A stretch of DNA of 64,000 bases from assembly GCA_019638705.1 (NCBI GenBank), contig JAHBTI010000014.1, positions 1 to 64,000 of the forward strand, read 5' to 3'. The translations under genes and the position numbers were made by a program. Origin of the DNA: Bacteroidota bacterium (GTDB lineage Bacteria > Bacteroidota > Bacteroidia > B-17B0 > Aurantibacillaceae). Below, piece by piece: positions 51,911 to 61,667 of the stretch (position 1 is the first letter of the stretch; the number at the start of each line of letters is the position of its first letter). The notes beneath the pieces are model-generated. The model made no database searches, was not told the origin of the DNA, and worked only from the letters and a program-made list of their open reading frames with translations.

Positions 51911-53266
51911 TTATTGTCTATTATGTATTCCTCGCCAATCTTTGTTTACTTTGTATTCACTCGGAGAAAGCCCTGTATGCTGTTTAAAAACAGTTGTGAA
52001 ATGATTTATACTGCTAAAATTTAAACTATCGGCTATTTCTCCAATAGTTTGGTCGCTATTGTGTAAAGCATTTTTTGCCAATTCAATGTAATATTCCAAA
52101 ATCATTTGTTTTGGTGTTTTATTACAAAGTTGCTTGCACATATAACTCAGTCGCCGTTCTGTTAAATTAAGTCTGTTACAATATTTGTCCAATTTAACGT
52201 GCGGAGAATTAAATTCTCTAATCAATAAAGTAAACTGCCGCAAATAGAATTTTTCTTTGTTAGTATCCGTTAAATATCCTTTTTCCGTATATACTCTATG
52301 TAAAGTCAAAAACAAAAACTCACTCAAACTTTTAAGAGCAAACCCTCTTTCATTGGATTTTTTATTGTATTCGGATACACATTTTTCGATAATTTCGTTT
52401 AACTCTTGGTATTCACGAATGTTCAAAACCAATCCACAATCAAGCAAGGACAATAATTTACTGTCTTTCTTAAACAGATTTTCAAGTGCAACATCTGAAT
52501 AGTTAAAAACATAACCCTCTGCGTTTATGTGCAATGTGAATGAATGCAGAGTGTTTTTTGGAATGGCTATCAACGTATGATTACGAATTTGATATTGTTT
52601 TTCTTCCAACACTATGTCGCCGCCGCCTTTTTCTACTACGATTAACTGAAATAAATTAGCGTGAGAATGTAACCCGATATTGTTATTATGTTTTACACTA
52701 TCTTCCTGTATAGAAAAAATATTTACCAAGCCTCGTTCAAGTTCAATCGTGTCATTGCCATAAGAGCCTTTGTATCTTGGAAAATTATTTATGTCGCTTT
52801 TTGATGTTACGCCACCGTTGGGATTGATAGAAAAAGAAACACGTTCTGCACTTTCCGACAGCATGGACATAATTTTATCATCGTAAAAAAATCCTGTGTC
52901 GTAAACGGTTTCTATGGTTTTACCTAATACCTCAAGGGTACTGTCTTTAGATAAAAACGCACTGCTTCCTTTTTTCATAAACCTGATGATAGTTTTATCT
53001 TGATAATCGGCACTTATCATAATCACCTTTATATCGGGATACAGTTCTTTTATTTTTTCTAAAGTTTCCGTATCGGTGGTGTCGGGCATTTGTATATCAA
53101 GAAAAAGTATGTCGGGCGTTTTAGTTTCCAAGTTGTCAAAAACTTCTTTGGCATTGATTGCCTCAAATACAATATTGCTGAAATCCAATGTTTCTAATGT
53201 GGATATGAAGCCTTTTCTGAAAATAGAATGGTCATCGGCAATGGCAATTTTAATGTCGGTTTCCAT
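51911..53266 (-). CDS. Response regulator: receiver-cupin-AraC fusion
   Basis: 451 residues. A receiver domain at 1-125 has the acidic pair D11/D12, phosphoacceptor D57 (ILFLDIQMP) and Lys107 (LSKDS). A cupin-type AraC N-terminal sensor covers about 175-290 ('LFQLIVVEKGGGDIVLEEKQY', 'LIAIPKNTLHSFTLH'), and an AraC/XylS helix-turn-helix about 345-445 ('IGEIADSLNFSSINHFTTVF'). The receiver looks like those of NarL-type regulators, but the output is a complete ligand-sensing AraC protein, so it could combine phosphorylation with small-molecule sensing. Partner kinase 24 bp upstream. Confidence 0.85.
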   Translation of the reverse strand: METDIKIAIADDHSIFRKGFISTLETLDFSNIVFEAINAKEVFDNLETKTPDILFLDIQMPDTTDTETLEKIKELYPDIKVIMISADYQDKTIIRFMKKGSSAFLSKDSTLEVLGKTIETVYDTGFFYDDKIMSMLSESAERVSFSINPNGGVTSKSDINNFPRYKGSYGNDTIELERGLVNIFSIQEDSVKHNNNIGLHSHANLFQLIVVEKGGGDIVLEEKQYQIRNHTLIAIPKNTLHSFTLHINAEGYVFNYSDVALENLFKKDSKLLSLLDCGLVLNIREYQELNEIIEKCVSEYNKKSNERGFALKSLSEFLFLTLHRVYTEKGYLTDTNKEKFYLRQFTLLIREFNSPHVKLDKYCNRLNLTERRLSYMCKQLCNKTPKQMILEYYIELAKNALHNSDQTIGEIADSLNFSSINHFTTVFKQHTGLSPSEYKVNKDWRGIHNRQ

Positions 53267-53290
53267 AGTGTTAGTGTAGTTTTAGTTTAG

Positions 53291-54088
53291 CTAAATGGGA
53301 ACGGTAAGTCTTACACCCGAAGTATCAACTTTACTGAAATAATGTATTTCCCCTTTCAATAATTCAATTCTTCCGTGTAAAGATTTTAATCCAAGCCCCT
53401 GTGTTTTTTCTTTTAGTTCATTAATTGTTTTGTCATCTGTACCTTTGCCATTGTACGCAAAAAGAAAAACAACGTTGCCTTTTTCGGTATTTACACTTAC
53501 CGTTATTGTGTTTGGATTATCATGTTTGATGATGTTGTGTAATAATTCAAGCACTACGCGGTAAAGCTGCAAGCGTTGAGGGTGGGAAAAATAATGCTCG
53601 CTTTCGGCAGGCAAAAAATTTTTAAAATCAATTTTAAGAGACGAATTGCTTACCTGTTTAACGTAAAATCCCAAAGTAGAAAATAAGCCGTCATTTGCAA
53701 GAAAAGAGGGAACTAAATCGTGTGTTGTATTTTCTATCATTTCACGGGTTTTACTCACCAAAGCTATTGTATCGGCATAATCGGGAACTTTGTTTTTATT
53801 GTTGTTATAGTTGTACTCATAAACCCGCAGCTTATTATTAATCACGAATAACATAGGCTTTATTTCATCGTGCAGGTTTCTTGCTATGCGCAATTTTTCA
53901 TTTTCCTGTGTTTGAATAAGCGCGTTGTACAGTTCTTTTTTAAATTGTGTTGCCTGTAATTCGTCTGAAATTTTTTTCATACGCAGGTTATGCCCGTGAT
54001 ATAAAACAAAAGCAATAATTGCAATGGCAATAAAGGTCATTACAAAAGTGCCTGTGCTAATCCATATTATTTCTCCGCAATCTTCCAT
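53291..54088 (-). CDS. Histidine kinase (HisKA_3 type), one TM
   Basis: 265 residues. One TM helix (about 10-30) and no extracellular sensor domain to speak of. Dimerisation/phosphoacceptor helix with His73 (RIARNLHDEIKPML); N box 'ELLHNIIKHDN' and a terse ATP lid 'GLGLKSLHGRIELLKG'. The G1 box is degenerate (YNGKGTDD in place of DNGxG), but the ATPase core seems usable. With no sensor of its own, it may take its signal from the six-TM protein whose gene overlaps its start by 22 bp. Confidence 0.85.
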   Translation of the reverse strand: MEDCGEIIWISTGTFVMTFIAIAIIAFVLYHGHNLRMKKISDELQATQFKKELYNALIQTQENEKLRIARNLHDEIKPMLFVINNKLRVYEYNYNNNKNKVPDYADTIALVSKTREMIENTTHDLVPSFLANDGLFSTLGFYVKQVSNSSLKIDFKNFLPAESEHYFSHPQRLQLYRVVLELLHNIIKHDNPNTITVSVNTEKGNVVFLFAYNGKGTDDKTINELKEKTQGLGLKSLHGRIELLKGEIHYFSKVDTSGVRLTVPI

Positions 54089-54681
54089 ACGCCTGTTGCA
54101 AGTAGTGTGTTATAAATAATATTTGAAATAAGGTGATAGCCCCAAAGGAAATTGGTATAGCTCTCATTTGGGCTTACAAAAAAATGTTCGGAACTTAAAA
54201 CGAATAAATTGGTAGTGAAATACCAAAGAAAAGCCGTATTAATCCAAAAGAAATAATATTGCGTTAATACAGGTATATCGGTTTTTTTGACAAGATGAAA
54301 ATAATAGTACAGCACAAACCCTAAAATAAATAATGTTTCGGCAATGTTTAATCTATCATTGAGCAAGTTTTTATAAAAGGTAATGAATGTGAATACGGCA
54401 AGTATCAATACACAGACATAGGCAATCAATTTTGCTGTTTTAATTTCAGTTTTTCGCGAAATGATAAGCAATATAAAAGAACCTTCAAGAAAAGTGTAAA
54501 CGGTGTACAGTCTAATAATGTGCAAACCATTAACAGCCATAAAATACGCGACTACTTCACAAAGTACAACTGCTGTAACAAAACAAAAAATCAACCGTTC
54601 TTTTTTAAAGTTTCCATTAAAGAAAAACAGAAATAGCGGCAACGCACTACTAAGAGCGGATAGATTTATGAAATATTGCAA
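54067..54681 (-). CDS. Six-TM membrane protein linked to the histidine kinase
   Basis: 204 residues with about six hydrophobic helices (LSALSSALPLFLFFFNG, LIFCFVTAVVLCEVVAYFMAV, LIAYVCVLILAVFTFITFY, LFILGFVLYYYFHLV, YYFFWINTAFLWYFTTNLFVL, LISNIIYNTLLATGVW). No catalytic motif. The overlap with the kinase start indicates translational coupling, and a role as its sensory membrane partner is the simplest reading. Confidence 0.75.
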   Translation of the reverse strand: MQYFINLSALSSALPLFLFFFNGNFKKERLIFCFVTAVVLCEVVAYFMAVNGLHIIRLYTVYTFLEGSFILLIISRKTEIKTAKLIAYVCVLILAVFTFITFYKNLLNDRLNIAETLFILGFVLYYYFHLVKKTDIPVLTQYYFFWINTAFLWYFTTNLFVLSSEHFFVSPNESYTNFLWGYHLISNIIYNTLLATGVWKIAEK

Positions 54682-54687
54682 TCGGGG

Positions 54688-55002
54688 TTAACTATTTAAT
54701 GAGTTTGAACCACCACAGTATGGTGGACAAAGTTGAGATTTCTCAGCCAATACACCTGTGTACAAATCATCTCCGTTAGCGTTTACACCTGTTATTACTA
54801 ATTGTTTTGTACCGTCATCTTTCTGTGCATAGTAAATTCTTATGCCGACACAACTTTCCTGCGCTAAAATTTTGAGTATTGCTTTTTCACCGAAATAATG
54901 CCCCAACGTTGCACCTGTGGGATTGTTATCTCTGTAATTTTTGGTTAAGTGCGCCGCTTCGGGCAAGGTAATTGAATGGTCTTCGTTTCCTGTAAATGTC
55001 AT
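54688..55002 (-). CDS. Small soluble protein heading the signalling cassette
   Basis: 104 residues, no signal peptide. 'HSITLPEAAHLTKNYRDNNP', 'YFGEKAILKILAQESCVGIRIYYAQKDDGTKQLVITGVNANGDD', ending with 'CPPYCGGSNS'. I have seen this small-protein type repeatedly in Bacteroidota but know no function. 6 bp before the six-TM gene, so it is the first gene of the four-gene operon. Confidence 0.65.
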   Translation of the reverse strand: MTFTGNEDHSITLPEAAHLTKNYRDNNPTGATLGHYFGEKAILKILAQESCVGIRIYYAQKDDGTKQLVITGVNANGDDLYTGVLAEKSQLCPPYCGGSNSLNS

Positions 55003-55886
55003 AATATTTTATATTTAATTAGTGGCTGCAATTATAAAAATAAAAAATCATTACCTGAATGAGATTAATCATTAATTGTATAATTTAATGAAAAGGTGAT
55101 ACAAAATTGTTAAGAATGATACAAAAACCTCCCAAACATCAGTATCTCCCCAAACCTCTTTCAATCGTTCCTTAACGATTGTTGCCGTTTAGTCAATCAG
55201 TCCCAAAATCCTGTACAAACATATCGCAATAATCAAATGCGTGTTGTCAATCCTATCTCAATTTTTAAAATCGTGTTTCAAAATGCGCATTGTATCGTCC
55301 GTAAAAAAGACATTTATGTTTTCAATTTTGAAATTCATGCAAACAAAGCCTTGCGTTTTGATTTTATATACTTCCGAATGAAAACAACGTGTGTTTTAAT
55401 GTTGAAATGCACTACCGTAATTTTTAAAATCGTGTAAGCAAATATTTTTATTTTGCTTCAAACAATGTTTTGCTGCTTCCAAACAAAACAAAGATTGTTT
55501 TAATCCTGACAAATCATTCGGCAATCCTTACAATTATGTAAACAAACAACGTTTGTATAATCCCGAACAAAATAAATTTTGTTTTTAAACGGCATTTAAT
55601 ACGCCTTGTATTATTCCTTAAAAAATAAATTTTGTGTTTCAATTCATTCAAAATTATTCTCAACACGAAACAAAACGAAAGACATCAAAAAGCAAAAACA
55701 AATCGTGCCTGACAGAGATTAAAAACAATTCATTCACGGTACACCTGTTTTTTTTAAGTTTCATTTTCGCGGCGGGGAATTGTAATTATTAACAAGGGTT
55801 TGTTTTTACTATATTGATTATCAATATATTATAATATTTATTTCAGTTATATTTGTAACAACAAAGCCCGATAAACTATTGGGAAA
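55003..55886. other. AT-rich non-coding region full of short imperfect palindromes
   Basis: 884 bp with no convincing gene (a 66-codon frame at 55237 is low-complexity and not supported). From about 55385 to 55650 it has a degenerate series of units pairing an ACAAA side with a TTTGT side and ending TTNTAATCC or TTGTATTATTCC. ATTTTTAAAATCGTGT occurs twice (55260, 55420). It may hold recombinase binding sites or an origin. Confidence 0.5.
55811..55855 (+). promoter_or_regulatory. Operator and -7 box of the recombinase operon
   Basis: Perfect palindrome ATATTGATTATCAATAT (55811-55827), then TATATTTG (55848-55855), a full TAnnTTTG match, 31 bp before the first ATG. Confidence 0.5.
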
Positions 55887-56144
55887 ATGCAAAAAGAAAT
55901 ATGGCTCAATCCAAACAAAGAAGAATTAACGGTAGAAAAAGCAAAAGAACTTTTAGGAGAGAAAAACACTTACACAGACGAACAACTGCAAGAACTTGTT
56001 TTCAGCATTAAAACATTCGTTCACATCATCATTCAGTATCAAAAGAAACAAGACAAACTAAAAGAAGAACAAAACAGAAAAAAGAAACACAAAAACAAAC
56101 AAGAAACAGAACACGAAAACCAACAACTAAAATTAGCAGCGTAA
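55887..56144 (+). CDS. Small helical protein upstream of the recombinase
   Basis: 85 residues, very basic and helical, with a Lys/Gln/Glu-rich C-terminal half. 'LTVEKAKELLGEKNTYTDEQLQELVFSIKTFVHI' forms the ordered part. Its stop is 1 bp from the recombinase ATG, so the two are coupled. It may be a recombination directionality factor or simply an accessory protein. Family not recognised. Confidence 0.65.
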   Translation: MQKEIWLNPNKEELTVEKAKELLGEKNTYTDEQLQELVFSIKTFVHIIIQYQKKQDKLKEEQNRKKKHKNKQETEHENQQLKLAA

Positions 56145-56145
56145 T

Positions 56146-57855
56146 ATGACGACAGAACAACAAAGAACACTTGACCAAAACTTTGGCAGATATGGCAAAA
56201 CAACCATTAAAAAAGTGGATAGTAAAATGGTAGTCAAATACACCCGCGTATCAGGTGGAAAACAAATGCTTAATGACTCCATTGAAACACAAAACAAATA
56301 CATTGATGAATTTGCTCAAAAATTCGGTTTACAGGTTGTTGCCGCATTCGGCGACACACACGAAAGTGCAAAGACCGATGACCGCAAGGAATTTCAACGT
56401 ATGATAGATTTTTGTAAACGCAGCAGAGGGAAAATAAGCACCATACTCGTTTACAAAATGACACGCTTCAGTCGCACAGGCGGCAAAGCCATTTCCATTG
56501 CCGATGAATTGCGCAACAAATACGGCATTCACATCATAGCCGTTACAGAGCCAATGGACACAAGCAATCCCAACGGTGTACTCTTTCAGGAAATGCAACT
56601 CATCTTTGCCAAATGGGATAATGTGCAACGCCAACAAGTAACATCGGCGGGTATGAAATCAAAATACGGTAAAGGCGAATGGCTGACCAAACCACCGCAA
56701 GGTTATGATATTGTTCGCTCAAACGGAGAACGAAAAATTGTGATTAATGCAGAGGGACAAAAGATAAAAAAAGCGTGGGAATGGAAACTAAAGGGAATGA
56801 AAAATGAGGAAATTATGGACTTGCTTTACAGAAAAACAGGCTTGAAATTATACAAACAACAGATTTACAAAATCTTTAAAAATCCATTTTATTGCGGATT
56901 AATTTCTCACGGCTTACTGAACGGAAAAGTGGTAGAGGGCAAGCATGAAAAAATGATAAGTAAAGAAGAGTTTTTTAAAATCCATAATTTGCGAATACAA
57001 TCCACTCGCTGTGGTGTTCCGCACAAAAAAGAAAACGAAGCATTGCCCTTAAAAGTATTTGTAAAATGTAATGACTGCGGTGAGCCGTTTACAGGCTTTA
57101 TCGTGAAAAAGAAAAGATTGTATTACTACAAATGCAGAAAAATAGGTTGTAAATCAAACAAAAGCGCAAAGGGTATGCACAAACTTTTTATTGACGAATT
57201 AAAAAAGTTCAATGCAAAAAAAGAACATTTACCCTGCATTGCTTTTGAAATGGAACGCGCTTATTTTTCACAAAATCAAGACGGCATAGAAAGAGAAGTT
57301 GAGTTGAAAAATCGTTTATCGGAATTAAAAACAGAAATGGAACGCTTGGACGAAAAGTATTATATCAAAGAAGAATTGAATAAAGAAAAGTACGATAGAA
57401 TGCTTATAAAACTTATGCAAGAGGAGAAAGAAATTTACGATTATATGAGCGATTGTTCAATTTCTATTTCAAACCTCAAAGAAAAAATTATTGAAGCGGG
57501 TGAGTTAGCCTCAAAACTCCCGTCATTGTGGGAAAATAACGACTTACCCGAAAAAGAAATGTTGCAAAAATTGGTATATCCTGACGGAATACCGTATGAC
57601 AAGAAAACTCAGTCATTTCAAACCACAAGAACTAACGAGGTATTTTTCCAAATCGCAGACTACTCCTGCGATTTGGAGGAAATGAAAAAGGGACTGAATA
57701 CTCATTTATGTACTCAGTCCCTTTCTGCGGTCAGGGGGGGATTCGAACCCCCGGTACAGTTTAACCCGTACGACAGTTTAGCAAACTGTTGGTTTCAGCC
57801 ACTCACCCACCTAACCAATTTTTTGCCCAAATCAAATTTGGGAGTGCAAATCTAA
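56146..57855 (+). CDS. Large serine recombinase running into tRNA-Ser
   Basis: 569 residues. Catalytic domain with Ser36 (YTRVSGGKQ) and 'KMTRFSRTGGKAIS'; a Recombinase domain (PPQGYDIV ... NPFYCGLI); a zinc ribbon (CNDCGEPF ... CRKIGC); and a coiled coil (about 375-450). The natural end is about 'YPDGIPYDKKTQSFQTTRTNEVFFQIADYSCDLEEMKK' (residue about 515). The last 55 residues are read from the terminator and antisense of tRNA-Ser (GGFEPPVQFNPYDS...), so the gene crosses the element/chromosome junction. It probably integrates the flanking region at tRNA loci. Confidence 0.92.
   Translation: MTTEQQRTLDQNFGRYGKTTIKKVDSKMVVKYTRVSGGKQMLNDSIETQNKYIDEFAQKFGLQVVAAFGDTHESAKTDDRKEFQRMIDFCKRSRGKISTILVYKMTRFSRTGGKAISIADELRNKYGIHIIAVTEPMDTSNPNGVLFQEMQLIFAKWDNVQRQQVTSAGMKSKYGKGEWLTKPPQGYDIVRSNGERKIVINAEGQKIKKAWEWKLKGMKNEEIMDLLYRKTGLKLYKQQIYKIFKNPFYCGLISHGLLNGKVVEGKHEKMISKEEFFKIHNLRIQSTRCGVPHKKENEALPLKVFVKCNDCGEPFTGFIVKKKRLYYYKCRKIGCKSNKSAKGMHKLFIDELKKFNAKKEHLPCIAFEMERAYFSQNQDGIEREVELKNRLSELKTEMERLDEKYYIKEELNKEKYDRMLIKLMQEEKEIYDYMSDCSISISNLKEKIIEAGELASKLPSLWENNDLPEKEMLQKLVYPDGIPYDKKTQSFQTTRTNEVFFQIADYSCDLEEMKKGLNTHLCTQSLSAVRGGFEPPVQFNPYDSLANCWFQPLTHLTNFLPKSNLGVQI
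57643..57689 (+). repeat. Right copy of the 47-bp boundary repeat
   Basis: 44 of 47 bases match 17591-17637. Here it codes for the recombinase C-terminus, and its final AAAAA doubles as the T-run of the tRNA-Ser terminator. Candidate attachment site at the right junction. Confidence 0.6.
57685..57724 (-). terminator. Terminator of tRNA-Ser
   Basis: GGGACTGAGTAC ... GTATTCAGTCCC followed by TTTTT on the minus strand, just past the tRNA 3' end. Confidence 0.8.
57728..57816 (-). tRNA. tRNA-Ser (GCT)
   Basis: 89 nt with a long variable arm. Acceptor GGTTAGG/CCTGACC (one G-U pair), anticodon loop TTTGCTAA giving GCT, T-loop TTCGAAT, discriminator G. Confidence 0.95.
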
Positions 57856-57902
57856 GTAAATTTTATTTACAAGTGCAGGGTTTTTAATTTTTTTTCCGCG
57901 CC

Positions 57903-58397
57903 TCACAAATACAGGTCTATCAAGCCTTGCGGGGCATTGTAAAATATTTTTTTGTTGGTTTCATCTACGCTTTCCATAAAATCTTCCACCAAAGGCAAAA
58001 TCACTTCTTTGTTGTTTAATTTCACGGTAACCAACACCTGATGTCCGTTATCGCTTACTTCTAAAATGTTTCCTAAGCTGCCGTGCGTTTTATCAATCAG
58101 TTCAAAGCCAAGCAAGTCGGGCGTTTCGTCTTCGGCAGCAATAAATTTTTCTTCGGCAAACACTTTTTTTCCTACCAACAGCTTTGCTTTTTCAAGGCTG
58201 TCAATGTCTTCCAACGCAATAATTAATCCTGCTTTGTTTTCTTTTACATCAGAAATAAAAAAAGGGGCTTTGCCTGTGGCACTTTCTACAAGCAGGGCTT
58301 TGGCTTCGTCCACAAAAAAGTTTTTTTCCAAGCGCAAAATTAATTGCCCTTTAATGCCGTGCGTTTTGCTGAAATATCCTACCTGAACAAATTCCAA
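57903..58397 (-). CDS. rimM: 16S rRNA processing protein RimM
   Basis: 164 residues. N-terminal RimM beta barrel (VGYFSKTHGIKGQLILRLE) and C-terminal PRC-barrel (DLLGFELIDKTHGSLGNILEV ... VILPLVEDFMESVDETNKKIFYNAPQGLIDLY). A 30S maturation factor that binds S19. It follows pyrG by 2 bp, so the two are co-transcribed. Confidence 0.95.
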   Translation of the reverse strand: MEFVQVGYFSKTHGIKGQLILRLEKNFFVDEAKALLVESATGKAPFFISDVKENKAGLIIALEDIDSLEKAKLLVGKKVFAEEKFIAAEDETPDLLGFELIDKTHGSLGNILEVSDNGHQVLVTVKLNNKEVILPLVEDFMESVDETNKKIFYNAPQGLIDLYL

Positions 58398-58399
58398 AT

Positions 58400-60043
<1,644 letters not shown>

Positions 60044-60111
60044 CGAAATTACGGAAAAAATTTGTTCAACTTAAAAGTAAGTTGTTGGGCAGAGTTTTGA
60101 TTAGGTGATAA

Positions 60112-60164
60112 TGTCGCAGCATTACAAATGCCTCGCTCCGCAAAATTTGTAATTCTGCTGCAAT
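60112..60164. repeat. Palindromic repeat, GCAGCATTACAAAT type
   Basis: GCAGCATTACAAAT and ATTTGTAATTCTGCTGC arms around a GC-rich loop (CTCGCTCCGC); it looks like a dispersed intergenic palindrome. Between pyrH and pyrG, and may act as a transcript end for pyrH. Confidence 0.6.
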
Positions 60165-60171
60165 AAAAAAA

Positions 60172-60879
60172 TCAAACTTCAACCAAAGTTCCAATCTTTT
60201 CGCCTACAACCAAGTTTTTGAGATTGTCTTTTTTATTCATGTCAAAAACAATGATTGGTAAATTGTTTTCTTCGCAAAGTGTAAAGGCAGTCATGTCCAT
60301 AATGTTTAGGTTTTTTTCGTAGGCTTCTTTAAAAGACAGTTTTTCATATTTGGTAGCGTTTTTATCTTTTTCGGGGTCGGCGGTATAAATGCCGTCCACG
60401 CGCGTACCTTTTAAAACCACGTTGGCTTCAATTTCAATAGCACGTAACACGCCTGCCGTATCGGTTGTAAAATAAGGGTTTCCCGTGCCTGCGCCAAAAA
60501 TTACTACGCGACCTTTTTCTAAATGCCTCACTGCTTTGCGGCGAATAAACGGTTCGCAAATTTGTTCCATTTTTATTGCACTTTGCAAACGTGTTTGTAC
60601 ACCCAAACCTTCCAAGGCACTTTGTATTGCCATAGAATTAATTACGGTTGCCAACATTCCCATATAATCGCCGTGCACTCTGTCCATGCCGCCTTTTTCG
60701 GCTTGTATGCCTCTGAAAATATTTCCGCCGCCAATGACTATTGCCACCTGGCAACCTGCCTCGTAAACCGATTTTATTTCATGCGCATATTCCATTAAGC
60801 GTTGTTGGTCAATGCCAAAGCCTTTGCTTCCCATTAAGGCTTCGCCGCTTAGTTTTAAAAGAATTCGTTTGTATTTCAT
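60172..60879 (-). CDS. pyrH: Uridylate kinase (UMP kinase)
   Basis: 235 residues. Amino-acid-kinase fold: '[11 protein letters not shown]', 'GGGNIFRG', '[19 protein letters not shown]', '[11 protein letters not shown]'. Hexameric bacterial UMP kinase making UDP. With pyrG it supplies pyrimidine nucleotides. Confidence 0.97.
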   Translation of the reverse strand: MKYKRILLKLSGEALMGSKGFGIDQQRLMEYAHEIKSVYEAGCQVAIVIGGGNIFRGIQAEKGGMDRVHGDYMGMLATVINSMAIQSALEGLGVQTRLQSAIKMEQICEPFIRRKAVRHLEKGRVVIFGAGTGNPYFTTDTAGVLRAIEIEANVVLKGTRVDGIYTADPEKDKNATKYEKLSFKEAYEKNLNIMDMTAFTLCEENNLPIIVFDMNKKDNLKNLVVGEKIGTLVEV

Positions 60880-60882
60880 ATT

Positions 60883-60956
60883 AAGTTCAAAGTTTATAGT
60901 TGAATGTTTGAAGTTTATAGTTTATAGTTTATAGTTTGAAGTTTTTAGTTTGAAGT
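60883..60956. repeat. Heptamer tandem repeat (GTTTATA/GTTTGAA)
   Basis: About ten degenerate 7-mers (AGTTTAT, AGTTTGA) directly upstream of pyrH, filling its leader. Confidence 0.7.
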
Positions 60957-60970
60957 TGAGATTGAATTGG

Positions 60971-61414
60971 TTAATTTCTTTTTTTGTACAAACCTTTTTT
61001 CAAATCATTTACGGTAACAAAAATTTTGTAGCCTTTGGCTTCCACACCGTTTATGAGTTTTTTGTCCAAAGTCCATATTTTGTAGCCTTTGTAGCGGTTT
61101 AGTGCCACAAAATAAATGTCATTAAAATCAACACCCGCCACAATTTTAAAAGCAGTTTGTAAATGCTTTTCGGGAATTTCTAAAACATCAATAATTTTAA
61201 TTCGGCTTTTGTAAAATGCAACTTGGGCTTTCAGTTCTTTATTATTCAGAGGGCTTACTTTGGCTATTTTGGAATAATGTTTTTCAATTTCTTCAAACAA
61301 AAAACTTGGTGCGGTAAATTGCAATTTGCTTTTTTCTTTAAAGATACCTGCTATACTTCCATTTGGTGAAATGAGTGCGCTTACAACAACGCTGCTATCA
61401 GAAATAACAATCAT
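60971..61414 (-). CDS. PIN-domain toxin (VapC-like)
   Basis: 147 residues. PIN fold with acidic residues at the expected places: Asp6 near the N-terminus (VISDSSVVVSAL), Glu at 'FEEIEKHY', and 'GVDFNDIYFVALNRYKG' giving the third and fourth. It probably cleaves RNA. The start codon overlaps the stop of the upstream 50-residue gene as ATGA. Confidence 0.85.
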   Translation of the reverse strand: MIVISDSSVVVSALISPNGSIAGIFKEKSKLQFTAPSFLFEEIEKHYSKIAKVSPLNNKELKAQVAFYKSRIKIIDVLEIPEKHLQTAFKIVAGVDFNDIYFVALNRYKGYKIWTLDKKLINGVEAKGYKIFVTVNDLKKGLYKKRN

Positions 61415-61563
61415 TTATGTTTAATCATTTCCAAAAAAACACGTTCGGCTATTCCTTTGTTTATTTCATTGGAAATTTGCATCACCATTTTTTCTTTTTT
61501 TGCGCGCACTTTTCGGTTTTTATATTGCGTTTTTTTAGCAGTTTTTTTGATAACAGTTGCCAT
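61411..61563 (-). CDS. Small basic antitoxin-like partner of the PIN toxin
   Basis: 50 residues, very basic: 'ATVIKKTAKKTQYKNRKVRAKKEKM', then a helical 'VMQISNEINKGIAERVFLEM'. Its stop overlaps the PIN start by the ATGA arrangement, the usual sign of translational coupling in toxin-antitoxin pairs. The family is not recognised. The second half could be the toxin-binding helix. Confidence 0.65.
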   Translation of the reverse strand: MATVIKKTAKKTQYKNRKVRAKKEKMVMQISNEINKGIAERVFLEMIKHK

Positions 61564-61667
61564 AGTATGGCGAAAGTACAAAATATTTTTGAAAATATTT
61601 TACCTTTAAATAAAAACGGAGGATTTATAGCCACAGATTAAACAGGCTTTTAGATTTTAGAATTTCC

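Noticed and set aside
55237-55437. A 66-codon gene upstream of the recombinase
   Set aside because: Low complexity, no ribosome-binding context, and it lies in the palindrome-rich AT region.
55003-55886. Riboswitch or other named RNA
   Set aside because: No known riboswitch core is recognisable; I see only short AT-rich palindromes.
57685-57855. True C-terminal domain of the recombinase
   Set aside because: This stretch is the terminator and antisense of tRNA-Ser.
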